64,000 nt of DNA from Psychrobacter urativorans (lineage in GTDB: Bacteria; Pseudomonadota; Gammaproteobacteria; Pseudomonadales; Moraxellaceae), in contig NZ_CP012678.1 of assembly GCF_001298525.1 (NCBI RefSeq), forward strand, positions 620,001 to 684,000, written 5' to 3'. This document shows positions 46,510 to 55,883 of the stretch, piece after piece (positions within the stretch are counted from its first letter, which is position 1; the number at the start of each line of letters is the position of its first letter). The notes under the pieces are model-generated. The model was not told the DNA's origin. It did not search any database and worked only from the letters and a program-made list of their open reading frames with translations. The position numbers were made by a program, and so were the translations under genes.

Positions 46510-47023
46510 GGTTATTCCTTATTTAGGGTTCAGGTGTATCCTATGAATAGCAATACTGTCTGCCAAGATATAATATTTCCTACTGTTCACGCAATGGCTC
46601 TGTATCATTTTTACTTAATCTTTACTAAATAGTCACGCTATTATTTACAGTTTATTCAATCACTTAATACATTATTAAGATTTTTTATAAAATAGATGCT
46701 AATAGAAAATCAGCTTCGCAAATGCGTTATGCTTAGCTCGCATAATCAGTAATCTAGCAGTACCAGCAGAGAGATAATTGCAAGTTATGCTTGCAATTAT
46801 TACAAAAAATGGCTTGCTCTTAGTATATTAATACCATAAAATCTTGCATTAACAGTTGGATAAAGCAAGATAATCTTGCTTTATGATTCACAACGAATAC
46901 GACCTAATATTATTAGAATAACTTAGGCATATAAAAATATTAAAAAATAATGGTTTTAATGGATACGCATTAAAGATTACCAAAGTAAATTTTGTGAAAT
47001 TTATATAAAAGGCTTGAACGATT
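46510..47023. promoter_or_regulatory. Control region upstream of the XRE-AlaA gene with two inverted repeats
   Basis: 514 bp without a gene. Two perfect 11-bp inverted repeats stand out: ATAATTGCAAG at 46774-46784 with its complement at 46790-46800 (5-base loop), and ATAAAGCAAGA at 46860-46870 with its complement at 46874-46884 (3-base loop). Neither is followed by a T-tract. They are candidates for operators of the downstream XRE domain. Confidence 0.5.
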
Positions 47024-48790
47024 ATGAATAGTGACAAGGATAAACAGGCTCAAGCTGAGCGTTTAGCAAGGTTGCGCCGTGACAAAGGCATGACCGCTGA
47101 ACAATTAGCACAGGCAATGACCCAAGCTGGCACAAAAGTCAGTCGCGGCGCTATTTCTAATTGGGAGCGTGGTACTAATGGAATTGTTTCCTCAAAGCTT
47201 CCGGTACTGGCGCGTATCTTAGGCTGTAGCGAGGGCTATTTATTAAGAGGCGATCTGAACGTTGCTATTAATGATGACAATGCTACCATTAATAAGAATC
47301 AAGATAACAAAGCGCATAATAATCAAGCAGACAGTAACCAAGCGGACAACAACCAAACCACAATGGACAATAATAAGAAGGGATTTATGACTACCAACGC
47401 AAATCATACGAGCGAGCAAGAAGCTACCTTAGATACTGCTAGCAGTACGCAAGATACCCCTGATTCACCCTTGATGACTCAAAACGAGCATTTAGAAGCT
47501 ATGGCTCACCCAAACAAACAACCCTCACCCGATAGCACAACTATGGATGGCAGTTCTATGACCTTATTAAAAAAATCTGATAAGTTACAAAACGTTTGCT
47601 ATGACATTCGTGGTCCATTATTGCAAACAGCCAATAAGATGGAAGCGGAAGGTCAACGTATTTTAAAGTTAAACATTGGTAATCCAGCTCCTTTTGGTCT
47701 ACATGCGCCACATGAAATCCTACGTGATGTGGCACTGAATTTGCCTGAAGCGATTGGTTACTCGGATTCACAAGGTATCTTTGCGGCCCGCAAAGCGGTT
47801 TTGCATTATTACCAATCAAAGGGCTTACATTCTGCTGTTAATGTGGGCGATGTGTATTTGGGTAATGGCGTATCTGAATTAATCGTCATGACTATGCAAG
47901 CATTGCTGAATGATGGTGATGAGGTGTTGATTCCAATGCCAGATTATCCATTGTGGACAGCGGCGACTAACCTCGCTGGTGGTACTGCGGTACATTATCG
48001 TTGTAATGAAGACGATAATTGGCAACCTGATATCGAAGATATTAAATCGAAAATCACCAGCAAGACTAAAGGTATTGTGGTTATTAACCCCAACAACCCT
48101 ACTGGTGCCTTATATTCAGATGACATCTTAAAGCAAATCATCGAAGTGGCTATACAGCATGATTTGATTATTATGGCTGATGAAATATACGATCGCGTTC
48201 TTTATGACAATACCGTACATACACCAATGTGTACCCTGACTGATGATGTATTGGTGCTATCTTATAATGGTCTATCAAAATCACACCGTATTGCAGGTTT
48301 CCGTGCGGGCTGGATGATGTTATCAGGTAAAAAACAGCATGCATCTGACTTTATTGAAGGTCTGACTATGCTTGCGTCAATGCGTCTGTGCTCAAACGTG
48401 CCAGGACAATATGCCATTCAAACCGCAATGGGCGGCTATCAAAGCATGAAAGAGCTGACCTCAGAAAAAGGTCGCTTACACAAACAACGTGAGCTTGCCA
48501 TTTCACGCCTTAATGCCATTCCGGGTATTTCATGCACCATGCCACAGGGTGCTTTCTATTGCTTCCCTAAAATAGATCCTGCCGTATATCCTGTTAAAAA
48601 CGACATGGATTTTATGATGGACTTATTGCTTGAAGAAAACGTGTTGATGGTACAAGGTACTGGCTTTAACTGGGATGCGCCTGACCATTTCCGTCTCGTG
48701 TTCTTGCCTAATATGCAAGATTTAGAAGATGCGATGGATCGCTTGGATCGCTTCTTTGCTAAAAAACGTCTGCAATATGGTACAAACTAA
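47024..48790 (+). CDS. alaA: Alanine aminotransferase AlaA with N-terminal XRE helix-turn-helix domain
   Basis: 588 residues. Residues 9-75 form an XRE/Cro-type HTH (ERLARLRRDKGMTAEQLAQA ... SRGAISNWERG). Residues 76-178 are a low-complexity Asn/Gln/Asp/Thr linker. From 179 (MTLLKKSDKLQNVCYDIRGP) the protein aligns with the whole of E. coli AlaA: NPNNPTG at 355-361, DEIYD at 386-390, PLP Lys419 in NGLSKSHR. AlaA makes alanine from pyruvate and glutamate. In-frame ATGs at 47387 (preceded by AAGAAGGG) and 47558 could give the enzyme alone. Fusion to an XRE domain is not the MocR (GntR) arrangement. Followed by a terminator. Confidence 0.93.
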   Translation: MNSDKDKQAQAERLARLRRDKGMTAEQLAQAMTQAGTKVSRGAISNWERGTNGIVSSKLPVLARILGCSEGYLLRGDLNVAINDDNATINKNQDNKAHNNQADSNQADNNQTTMDNNKKGFMTTNANHTSEQEATLDTASSTQDTPDSPLMTQNEHLEAMAHPNKQPSPDSTTMDGSSMTLLKKSDKLQNVCYDIRGPLLQTANKMEAEGQRILKLNIGNPAPFGLHAPHEILRDVALNLPEAIGYSDSQGIFAARKAVLHYYQSKGLHSAVNVGDVYLGNGVSELIVMTMQALLNDGDEVLIPMPDYPLWTAATNLAGGTAVHYRCNEDDNWQPDIEDIKSKITSKTKGIVVINPNNPTGALYSDDILKQIIEVAIQHDLIIMADEIYDRVLYDNTVHTPMCTLTDDVLVLSYNGLSKSHRIAGFRAGWMMLSGKKQHASDFIEGLTMLASMRLCSNVPGQYAIQTAMGGYQSMKELTSEKGRLHKQRELAISRLNAIPGISCTMPQGAFYCFPKIDPAVYPVKNDMDFMMDLLLEENVLMVQGTGFNWDAPDHFRLVFLPNMQDLEDAMDRLDRFFAKKRLQYGTN

Positions 48791-48799
48791 GCTGTGATA

Positions 48800-48841
48800 G
48801 ACAGTACGAACGGATCATTCATAAGATAAGTTCGTACTGTC
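48800..48841 (+). terminator. Hairpin after alaA
   Basis: Perfect 12-bp stem GACAGTACGAAC / GTTCGTACTGTC with an 18-base loop; no strong T-run, backed by the next element. Confidence 0.55.
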
Positions 48842-48848
48842 TGATTTT

Positions 48849-48901
48849 AAATGTAAAAAAACGCTTATGGGCTTGATGCCGATAAGCGTTTTTTTACATT
48901 T
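48849..48901. terminator. Bidirectional terminator between alaA and the Pit gene
   Basis: A 20-bp perfect inverted repeat (48849-48868 with 48882-48901) that includes A7/T7 tracts next to ACGCTTAT. Serves both converging genes. Confidence 0.93.
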
Positions 48902-48946
48902 AAAGGAAGACATAAAGCCTTATTTACCGACTCTATGGCTTAAAAA

Positions 48947-50602
48947 CTAAAAGATGCTGGTTAATATCATATAACTGATTGCCGACATTAAAGCTGCGGC
49001 AGGAAGGGTAATAATCCACGCCAATCCAATAGGCTTCATCAGCGCCCAATTGGTGTCTCTATTGACGATACCAATGCCCAAAACCGCACCAACTAAGGTA
49101 TGCGTACTTGATACAGGTAGACCCATCGTTGATGCGCCCATAACGACAGCAGCAGCAGCAAGCTCGGCTGAAAAGCCAGAAGCCGGATGCATTTTTGCCA
49201 AATTTGTACCAACCGTCTGAATCACTTCTTTACCAATAAACCATAAACCTACAATCAGTGCGACACCAAAGGTTAGCATGACAGCAGGTGGTACTGCTGC
49301 TTCTGTAGCGATGGTATTAGTACGGATAACGTCCATAATCGCAGCAAAAGGACCAACAGCGTTGGCAATATCGTTTGAGCCATGACTAAAGGCAAAAGCA
49401 GACGCCGTAAAGACCTGCATCCAGCTAAACATGATAAAGGTGGCTTTGGTCAAGTCTTCTTTATGCTTACCGCGTATACTTTTGGTATAGATAAAGGTAG
49501 CAAGCCACACTAGTGCTGCGATCATGCCCATGATCAATAAGCCATTTAGATTAGTCATATCACCATTGACGTTTTTTAGACCTTTAAACACCACCATCGC
49601 CGTCATGACTGCCGCGCCTGCAGCAGCGATAATAGGTACCCATTTTTTCAGTGCTTTTAGGGTATCAAGGTTGCTACGCTCGTTTTCAAGCTCATAAAGT
49701 TCTTTGTAATAATCTGTTTCTAAATCTTCGACAACGCAATCATCATCTCTATAGATTTCTTGATCACGTAACATCGCTGAGGTATAAGCCAACTGTTCTG
49801 ACTCTGTCAAGCTGTCTAAATATTGTTTGTGCGTTTGCTTTAGCACTTTTTTATTGTCTTTTAGAGTGACAAGATGCGCCTCTGTTCTATCATTGTACTC
49901 AATGATATTTTTCTTAATCTGACCATATAAAATATAAGAAAGCACGCCGCCTAGTAGCGGTGATATTACCCAAGAAATAGCGATCGTGCCAATCTGACCC
50001 CAATTTACGGCAGATAACGCCATTTCAGTACCACCTAAAGTGACACCCAATACAATGGAGCTGCCCACTATACCGCCGATAATAGCGTGCGTGGTCGAAA
50101 CGGGTAGACCTTTTTTGGTGGCAAACAGTAGCCAAAATGCAGCAGCGATGAGCGCTGATAGCATGACATAAATGAACTGATTGGGTGTGACTGATAAACC
50201 ATCTAAATCGACAATGCCGCTACGAATGGTATTGGTCACCTCACCGCCTGCCAGCACTGCTCCTGACACCTCAAATATCGCAGCGATACCGAGCGCCTGC
50301 GGAATCGTTAACGTCCCTGCCCCAACTGAGGTACCAAATGAATTGGCAACGTCATTACCGCCAATATTAAATGCCATAAAGACACCAAAAGCCGTGGCAA
50401 CAATAAATAGCGGCGTCTGCTGGTGCAAGGTGTAATCGAAACCCCACCACAAAAAGTAGCTGGTCATCCCGACTAGAAGAAGGGCGAAAAATATATTAAC
50501 TTTCATAGTGCCGGTGCTAGCCGGCTTTATAGACTGGTTGCTAATACCCATAGATTGGTATGCCTTGCGTAAACTGGGTGAAGATAATGCAATTGATAGC
50601 AT
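48947..50602 (-). CDS. Inorganic phosphate transporter, Pit family
   Basis: 551 residues with about ten to twelve membrane segments in two inverted halves. Signature loops are present in each half: FNIGGNDVANSFGTSVGAG (near 80) and SHGSNDIANAVGPFAA (near 405), plus GLPVSTTHAI and GLPVSSTHTLVG. A charged cytoplasmic loop of about 90 residues separates the halves. Pit proteins import metal-phosphate with protons. The N-terminal 30 residues before the first helix are unusual; the actual start could be the Met at about residue 33 (MKVNIFF). It lies downstream of a polyphosphate-using kinase gene, hinting at joint phosphate storage. Confidence 0.93.
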   Translation of the reverse strand: MLSIALSSPSLRKAYQSMGISNQSIKPASTGTMKVNIFFALLLVGMTSYFLWWGFDYTLHQQTPLFIVATAFGVFMAFNIGGNDVANSFGTSVGAGTLTIPQALGIAAIFEVSGAVLAGGEVTNTIRSGIVDLDGLSVTPNQFIYVMLSALIAAAFWLLFATKKGLPVSTTHAIIGGIVGSSIVLGVTLGGTEMALSAVNWGQIGTIAISWVISPLLGGVLSYILYGQIKKNIIEYNDRTEAHLVTLKDNKKVLKQTHKQYLDSLTESEQLAYTSAMLRDQEIYRDDDCVVEDLETDYYKELYELENERSNLDTLKALKKWVPIIAAAGAAVMTAMVVFKGLKNVNGDMTNLNGLLIMGMIAALVWLATFIYTKSIRGKHKEDLTKATFIMFSWMQVFTASAFAFSHGSNDIANAVGPFAAIMDVIRTNTIATEAAVPPAVMLTFGVALIVGLWFIGKEVIQTVGTNLAKMHPASGFSAELAAAAVVMGASTMGLPVSSTHTLVGAVLGIGIVNRDTNWALMKPIGLAWIITLPAAALMSAISYMILTSIF

Positions 50603-51110
50603 TGCTTGTATGTGTGCGCTGTATCAATAAACAAACAGCACAACTCTATAAGTGACGTAGACTTAGTTTATAAAAATGAGGTCTGACGTAAGTTATAGAG
50701 TACATACATTAGACAATGCCATCTCCTCTTAATTTAAAACTAATATAAAACGGTAGGCGCAGATTACTTTGAATAATCAGCTGCCATTAGAGTGAAACTA
50801 ATTATAATAAACGTGTATTAAAAAACGTAAAATGAAAGCGATACGGCAGGTGACATAACAGTAGACAGCCAAACAATTAGCAATTAAAGCGACTTTATAT
50901 GACGTCACTTTTGTTGCTTATCGTTTTATAACTTAACTATTCCACTGTATGTGCAGGCAGTGATGACAGACGAAAATAAAATGATAAATAGGCACGTAAA
51001 TGGCGATACTATTGATTTGCGTCTGTTATCGCGTGCCTATTATATTCAAAATACATACATAATGCATGTTGAAGATGATAAATTTTTTAGGACAACGATA
51101 TTAAAAGAGG
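50603..51110 (-). other. Leader region of the Pit gene with interleaved inverted repeats
   Basis: 508 bp. Two inverted repeats interlock in pseudoknot order: ACAGACG (50966-50972) with CGTCTGT (51020-51026), and AATAGGCACG (50987-50996) with CGTGCCTATT (51032-51041). No credible gene; the plus-strand frame at 50951-51136 overlaps the 3' end of the neighbour and has no features. Confidence 0.5.
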
Positions 51111-52940
51111 TTATAAACTGTTTTCAAGCTGCGTAATGGCGTGTTCAAGTACCTGCAAACGCGCATAGCGCTTGTCATTGGTCGCCACTACACACCACGG
51201 CGCAGCAACGGTATCAGTACGTGCCAGCATATCTGCCGCTGCTTGTACATAGTCTTCCCACTTCTCGCGGTTACGCCAATCTTCATCGGTGAGTTTAAAT
51301 TGCTTGTGCGGGGTGTCATCACGACTTTCAAAGCGGGCTAACTGCTCTTTTTTATCAATGGCCAGCCAGTATTTCAGCACAATGGTGTCGGCTGCCACTA
51401 AATCTCCCTCAAAGCGATTAATCTCGGCATAGGCGCGTTGCCATTCATCAGCAGTTGCCAAACTCTCAATACGCTCAACCAAAACCCTGCCATACCAGGT
51501 GCGATCGAAGATGGCGATACGACTAATACGGTCAGTTTGCTCATTAGGAAGTCGCGTCCAAAACCGCCACAAATACGGATGCTGTAATTCATAGAGCATC
51601 GGTGCGCCAATATTATAAATTTGATATTCGCGCGGATCAAGAGGTGCAACTAGCCTTTTAATCGCCCCGCCCTTGCCCGCTGCATCCATACCTTCAAAGG
51701 CAAATACTACATGACGACCGCCACGCGCGCGTAAAAGCTCAGCAAGCTTGGCTTGTTTTGCAGCAATCTGCTCATGATAAACAGCTTTATCAATGTCAGG
51801 ATTACCAATATCTGTCAGTAATTTGGGTATTTCGACTGGCGTAAATATCAATAAATCTTGACGCAAATTTGTATTGGCTGAATTTTCATTAGCCAAATTT
51901 ATGTTATCAGCCGCTTTAGTAGATTTATCATTACCGTTTTTATCAATCTGACTAGTATTGCTATCATTACTGCTAAGGTTATCGTCAACAGACACATGAC
52001 TACTGGCTAGTGCACCTTGCATTGCTTGTAGCACTTCATGACAAAAACGGGTCGCTGCCTGTGATTTATCTCCGCCATCAATGATGACCCAGTCGCCTTG
52101 TTGGCTCAACAGCATGGCTGCAACCTCGTTAAATTGTGCTAAGACCTCAGCATTACTCCAATCCATTTGGTATAAAAACTTGGGATCCACTTCCTCATCA
52201 TTTAACCGCGCTTGTAGTGTTTCAGCATCGACATGAAACCAACACTTTAGTAATTTGGTGTGGTTAACCGCAAGGTCACGCTCAAAAGCCTGTAGTTCAA
52301 TGAGTTGCTGCTGTAAATAATCTTGCCACTTTGCAATAGGAAGCGCTTGCTTTAAATCTGGCTGCTTATTTTTAGCAGTTTTATTTTTAGCGGATTTTTT
52401 ATTACTTTTCTTATTCTTAGTAGACTTTTCATCACTTGGGAAATCAGTGCTCACCATGCGCATGATGTTATATAGCAAGTCGGCATACCAGTTACCAAAA
52501 TAAACCATCACATCACCGTGACGCGGCATGGCTTTGATATGCGCCTGCCAAATCGGTTGATGGTTTAATGAGGGATAACCAATCGTCGCCTCAACTTTTA
52601 ATAAGCGCGGATCGACCCATTCCCGCAGTTGTGTGACCGCCGTGCCCTTACCTGCCTGCTCCATTCCATTAACCAATACTAGCAGCCCCGTCGGTTTATT
52701 GGTCGTTGGCGGTGTTTGCTGACGCGTGGCGCGTAGGGCAAATTGGGCAGTAACTAATGCCAATCTAAGCGCGTCTTTATCCATCGAAAACTGACTTAAC
52801 GGATTAGGGATGAGAAGCTGATTGATTACGTCTTCACTAAATTGGGCACTCACAGCTTGTGGAAGTTGCGGATTTTCAGACAAGTGATTTTCTTGCTGAT
52901 GCTTTGATTTATTTTTTGGCATTTTTATTCTCATTATCAT
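51111..52940 (-). CDS. pap: Polyphosphate:AMP phosphotransferase (two-domain PPK2)
   Basis: 609 residues. Two PPK2 domains: an N-terminal one (about 55-300) with GMEQAGKGT (92-100) but a G-N-W-Y in place of the usual D-R-[ST]-W-Y, and a C-terminal one (about 365-605) with GMDAAGKGG (417-425) and FDRTWYGRVLVER (478-490), which should be the catalytic half. Such class II enzymes make ADP from AMP and polyphosphate, as in Acinetobacter johnsonii PAP. Two insertions stand out: a Lys/Asn/Ser block at about 171-193 and an Asn/Ser/Asp linker at about 315-358. The start is uncertain (ATG 52940, or the Met at codon 7). Upstream of the phosphate transporter. Confidence 0.92.
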   Translation of the reverse strand: MIMRIKMPKNKSKHQQENHLSENPQLPQAVSAQFSEDVINQLLIPNPLSQFSMDKDALRLALVTAQFALRATRQQTPPTTNKPTGLLVLVNGMEQAGKGTAVTQLREWVDPRLLKVEATIGYPSLNHQPIWQAHIKAMPRHGDVMVYFGNWYADLLYNIMRMVSTDFPSDEKSTKNKKSNKKSAKNKTAKNKQPDLKQALPIAKWQDYLQQQLIELQAFERDLAVNHTKLLKCWFHVDAETLQARLNDEEVDPKFLYQMDWSNAEVLAQFNEVAAMLLSQQGDWVIIDGGDKSQAATRFCHEVLQAMQGALASSHVSVDDNLSSNDSNTSQIDKNGNDKSTKAADNINLANENSANTNLRQDLLIFTPVEIPKLLTDIGNPDIDKAVYHEQIAAKQAKLAELLRARGGRHVVFAFEGMDAAGKGGAIKRLVAPLDPREYQIYNIGAPMLYELQHPYLWRFWTRLPNEQTDRISRIAIFDRTWYGRVLVERIESLATADEWQRAYAEINRFEGDLVAADTIVLKYWLAIDKKEQLARFESRDDTPHKQFKLTDEDWRNREKWEDYVQAAADMLARTDTVAAPWCVVATNDKRYARLQVLEHAITQLENSL

Positions 52941-53268
52941 ATGATTAATGGTGATGATTGCATATCAGTCATTTATAAATACATATCGGTCATCTATGAA
53001 TAATAGCACTCGTAGAAACTGTAAATCGCATTGCTGTGTAACCATTTGGCATTTGTATTCTGTCTTACTTTATTTTAAGGTGACGGACTATAATAGGAGA
53101 ATGCTTTATACTAACGCTTATTAACGCTTTTATAATAAGCCGTTTTATAAGCCTTCAATTTATAACGGTGCGGTTTATACCTATTTTTTTATAAGCAATG
53201 CCCTGAAAGCTTTTAGACTTAACACTATTTTTTTACCAATTATTTTTATTTATAGAGGATTGTCTGCC
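52941..53268. other. Divergent intergenic region with 21-bp tandem repeat
   Basis: 328 bp between the divergent pap and FFLEELY genes. Contains two tandem 21-bp units at 52961-53002. A TATAAT near 53090 may belong to the plus-strand gene, but no matching -35 box is clear. Confidence 0.5.
52961..53002. repeat. 21-bp tandem repeat, two units
   Basis: Units 52961-52981 and 52982-53002 (CATATCRGTCAT...) differ at three positions, all transitions. It lies 20 bp upstream of the pap start. Confidence 0.85.
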
Positions 53269-53982
53269 ATGTCTGCATTATCTGAGCTACAAAACCATTT
53301 AACCCGTTATTGGGCGCTGCCTTACCACCAAGACGCTGCTCTTGAATCTAAGCTTGTCGAAGTTCAAGCATGGCAACGGGCGCGTATTCAGCGTACACAT
53401 AACGAATTATTTGAGCAGCCAAAAAACAGACCGATGGCAGATTATTTTCTTACCCAATTGTATGGTGGTGGCGAATTTAAACTATTAGCCAAACAATTAG
53501 AACGTATTTTACCTAAAGCTAAAAAGCTTGAGCGCTTAGCAAAAGAGACGGTACTTGAGACGGGTAGTTTAGCGATTCAGGCAGCAATTTTAGCGATTGA
53601 ATTAGATATGCACTTGGCGGAATGGTTATTGGCGCAAGAGTTGCCAGTTAATGAAGAAAATATGCTTGCTGCTTATCAAGCGGTTGATGAAGCAGGCGAA
53701 CGCCGTACGCAAATCAATAATCTTAAAGATGTTTGTTATCGTACAGATAAGTATCTCAACTCGTTTATGTTAAAAAAGGTATTTGCACTGGCTAAAAACA
53801 CTGCCTATAGCCATAACTTTCAGCCAATGTATGACTTTATCGATGCCGGCTTCAAAGCAATGAAACCACTTGATAGCGTTGGTGGTTTTATTGAACCCTT
53901 CTGCAAGCGTGAGCTGCTGATTATTGACCAAATTCATGCGCCTGCCAATAAAGGCAACGTTTCTGCATTTGCTGTATCATAG
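53269..53982 (+). CDS. FFLEELY-motif protein, unknown function
   Basis: 237 residues from ATG 53269, chosen because AGAGGA lies nine bases upstream (a TTG at 53260 is too close to it). Almost entirely helical and soluble, no signal peptide. The segment ADYFLTQLYGGGEFKLL corresponds to the motif that names the FFLEELY family, a conserved gammaproteobacterial protein without known function. The protein also contains ETGSLAIQAAILAIELDMHLAEWL. It is followed 50 bp later by ubiE and could be cotranscribed, which may hint at a link to ubiquinone synthesis. Confidence 0.8.
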   Translation: MSALSELQNHLTRYWALPYHQDAALESKLVEVQAWQRARIQRTHNELFEQPKNRPMADYFLTQLYGGGEFKLLAKQLERILPKAKKLERLAKETVLETGSLAIQAAILAIELDMHLAEWLLAQELPVNEENMLAAYQAVDEAGERRTQINNLKDVCYRTDKYLNSFMLKKVFALAKNTAYSHNFQPMYDFIDAGFKAMKPLDSVGGFIEPFCKRELLIIDQIHAPANKGNVSAFAVS

Positions 53983-54032
53983 CTTCATGGCGTTCCATTG
54001 ATAAACATAACAACAAATAACCGGATACTCTT

Positions 54033-55160
54033 ATGACTGATAACTCAAACGTTCATTTAGATAGTGACCACTTAGATAGTGATAGCGCGAATTCTGCTAA
54101 TCAGCAAACTGGACACAGCCATATTCAAGATAAACTGGTCAAAGACAGTATTGCTCATAGTCAAGATATCAGCGCCAAAGCACAAGCACGTAATAGCCAT
54201 GCGCTGAATCAAGTCATCGAAAATCGTGCTACCATAGAACACAACCAAGCCAGTGACTTTACCCAAGTACAAGACTTACCAACGGGTACACCGCAAGGAC
54301 AACAAACAACGATGCTAAATAGCAACACGCCAGCCCACTCTAATACGCAAGCGCCAAAACAAGCTACTTTTAATCAGCGTGATGATATTAATAATCCGCA
54401 TACGTCAGATACTGATGGCGCAGAAGAAACTCATTTCGGCTATGAAACTGTGAATAAAGCTGAAAAACAAGCGCGCGTTGCCGATGTCTTTACGTCTGTT
54501 GCCAAAAAATATGACATTATGAATGACTTAATGTCATTTGGTATCCATCGTTTATGGAAACGTTATGCCATCAGCTTATCTGGTGTGCGTGCAGGTCAGC
54601 ATGTGCTTGATATCGCAGGCGGCACAGGTGACTTGGCAAAAGTATTTAGCCGTGAAGTGGGTAAGAATGGTCACGTAGTATTATCCGATATCAATGCGGC
54701 AATGCTAGAAGTGGGTCGTGAGCGTTTGATTAATGCCGGTTGTAATAACGTTGACTTTGTATTAGCGAATGCGGAAACGCTTGCGCCATTTGAAGATAAT
54801 AGTTTTGACTTATTGACGATTAGTTTCGGTCTACGTAACGTAACCGATAAAGACGCCGCACTACGTGCCATGTATCGCGTCCTTAAGCCAGGCGGTCGTT
54901 TATTGATTTTAGAGTTCTCAAAACCTATCTTTGAGCCGTTATCTAAAGCGTACGATTTATACTCATTTACCGCACTGCCACTGATGGGCAAGATTGTGGC
55001 GAACGATTCTGAAAGCTATCGCTATCTAGCCGAGTCAATTCGGATGCATCCAGATCAGCAGTCATTAAAGCAGATGATGGAGCAAGCAGGCTTTGAGAAG
55101 TGCGATTATAATAATTTAACGTTCGGTATCGTGGCAGTGCATCGCGGCTTTAAAGCCTAG
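54033..55160 (+). CDS. ubiE: Ubiquinone/menaquinone methyltransferase UbiE with long N-terminal extension
   Basis: 375 residues; E. coli UbiE has 251. C-methylates 2-polyprenyl-6-methoxy-1,4-benzoquinol. Conserved from [14 protein letters not shown] (about 132) to the end: SAM site [52 protein letters not shown] and SIRMHPDQ. The first 130 residues are polar, Asn/Gln/Ser/Asp/His-rich and probably disordered; they have no counterpart in the standard family. No internal start with a good ribosome site is evident. First of ubiE-ubiJ-ubiB. Confidence 0.95.
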   Translation: MTDNSNVHLDSDHLDSDSANSANQQTGHSHIQDKLVKDSIAHSQDISAKAQARNSHALNQVIENRATIEHNQASDFTQVQDLPTGTPQGQQTTMLNSNTPAHSNTQAPKQATFNQRDDINNPHTSDTDGAEETHFGYETVNKAEKQARVADVFTSVAKKYDIMNDLMSFGIHRLWKRYAISLSGVRAGQHVLDIAGGTGDLAKVFSREVGKNGHVVLSDINAAMLEVGRERLINAGCNNVDFVLANAETLAPFEDNSFDLLTISFGLRNVTDKDAALRAMYRVLKPGGRLLILEFSKPIFEPLSKAYDLYSFTALPLMGKIVANDSESYRYLAESIRMHPDQQSLKQMMEQAGFEKCDYNNLTFGIVAVHRGFKA

Positions 55161-55199
55161 CCTAATAAACGCCGACTTTATAAAACACGTGAGAGTATT

Positions 55200-55760
55200 A
55201 TGTTGACTGTATTGCTGTTGGCAGCTGCCGAAAAGCTGATTAATATCGCTATTGGCAGTGATGAGATTACCCAAGCAGGGCTTGCATCGCTTGCTGGGAA
55301 AGTATTACGTCTTAATATCGCAACGCCTAAGATACAAGTTGATGTTTTATTCAATCATGAGCACCTGCGTTTTGAACCTGTCACCACCGATGAGGGGTTT
55401 GAATCGCGCGCTCATGTCGTTGATAACCATGCTATTGATAGAATTGCCGTGGATAGCAGCAATGATGAGCGCCAACAAGCCAATGTAGATATGGCGTGTA
55501 TGAGTTATAGTCGTCCTGACTGTACTCTTAACGTTGAAAATATTGCGCAATTACTGCATTTAATGCGCGGTGCTGACGGTGATTTGCCAATGACTGGTGA
55601 TGACAAAGTACAGATGCAGCTTCAGCAGTTGGTAGCTGGCTTTGACCCTGATATTGCAGGACAGCTTGAGCCACTCATTGGCAAACCTTTAGCAAGTCAA
55701 TTACAGCTAGTTATCTCACAACTTAAACGTAGCTTTGGTCATCGTGCCAAATCCTATTGA
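55200..55760 (+). CDS. ubiJ: Ubiquinone biosynthesis accessory factor UbiJ
   Basis: 186 residues. SCP2-like N-terminal domain that binds ubiquinone intermediates in the soluble Ubi complex; the start MLTVLLLAAAEKLINIAI and the C-terminal segment QLEPLIGKPLASQLQLVISQLKR match the family shape. Sequence conservation is low as is usual for UbiJ, but the position between ubiE and ubiB makes the call safe. The start overlaps a GAGAG site. Gap of 40 bp after ubiE and 120 bp before ubiB. Confidence 0.88.
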   Translation: MLTVLLLAAAEKLINIAIGSDEITQAGLASLAGKVLRLNIATPKIQVDVLFNHEHLRFEPVTTDEGFESRAHVVDNHAIDRIAVDSSNDERQQANVDMACMSYSRPDCTLNVENIAQLLHLMRGADGDLPMTGDDKVQMQLQQLVAGFDPDIAGQLEPLIGKPLASQLQLVISQLKRSFGHRAKSY

Positions 55761-55883
55761 AGCAGCACAATTAGGTGCTATCCATCCTAAATAGGTATGC
55801 TTGACTGATAACGAATAGCTATTCGTATTTTTCAACGAGACCTTTTATTTAGCGTCACTGTTTATTTAGAGTATCTATCGCCC

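Noticed and set aside
50951..51136. 61-codon plus-strand frame overlapping the 3' end of pap
   Set aside because: Overlaps the paired arms of the inverted repeats and an established gene; no features.
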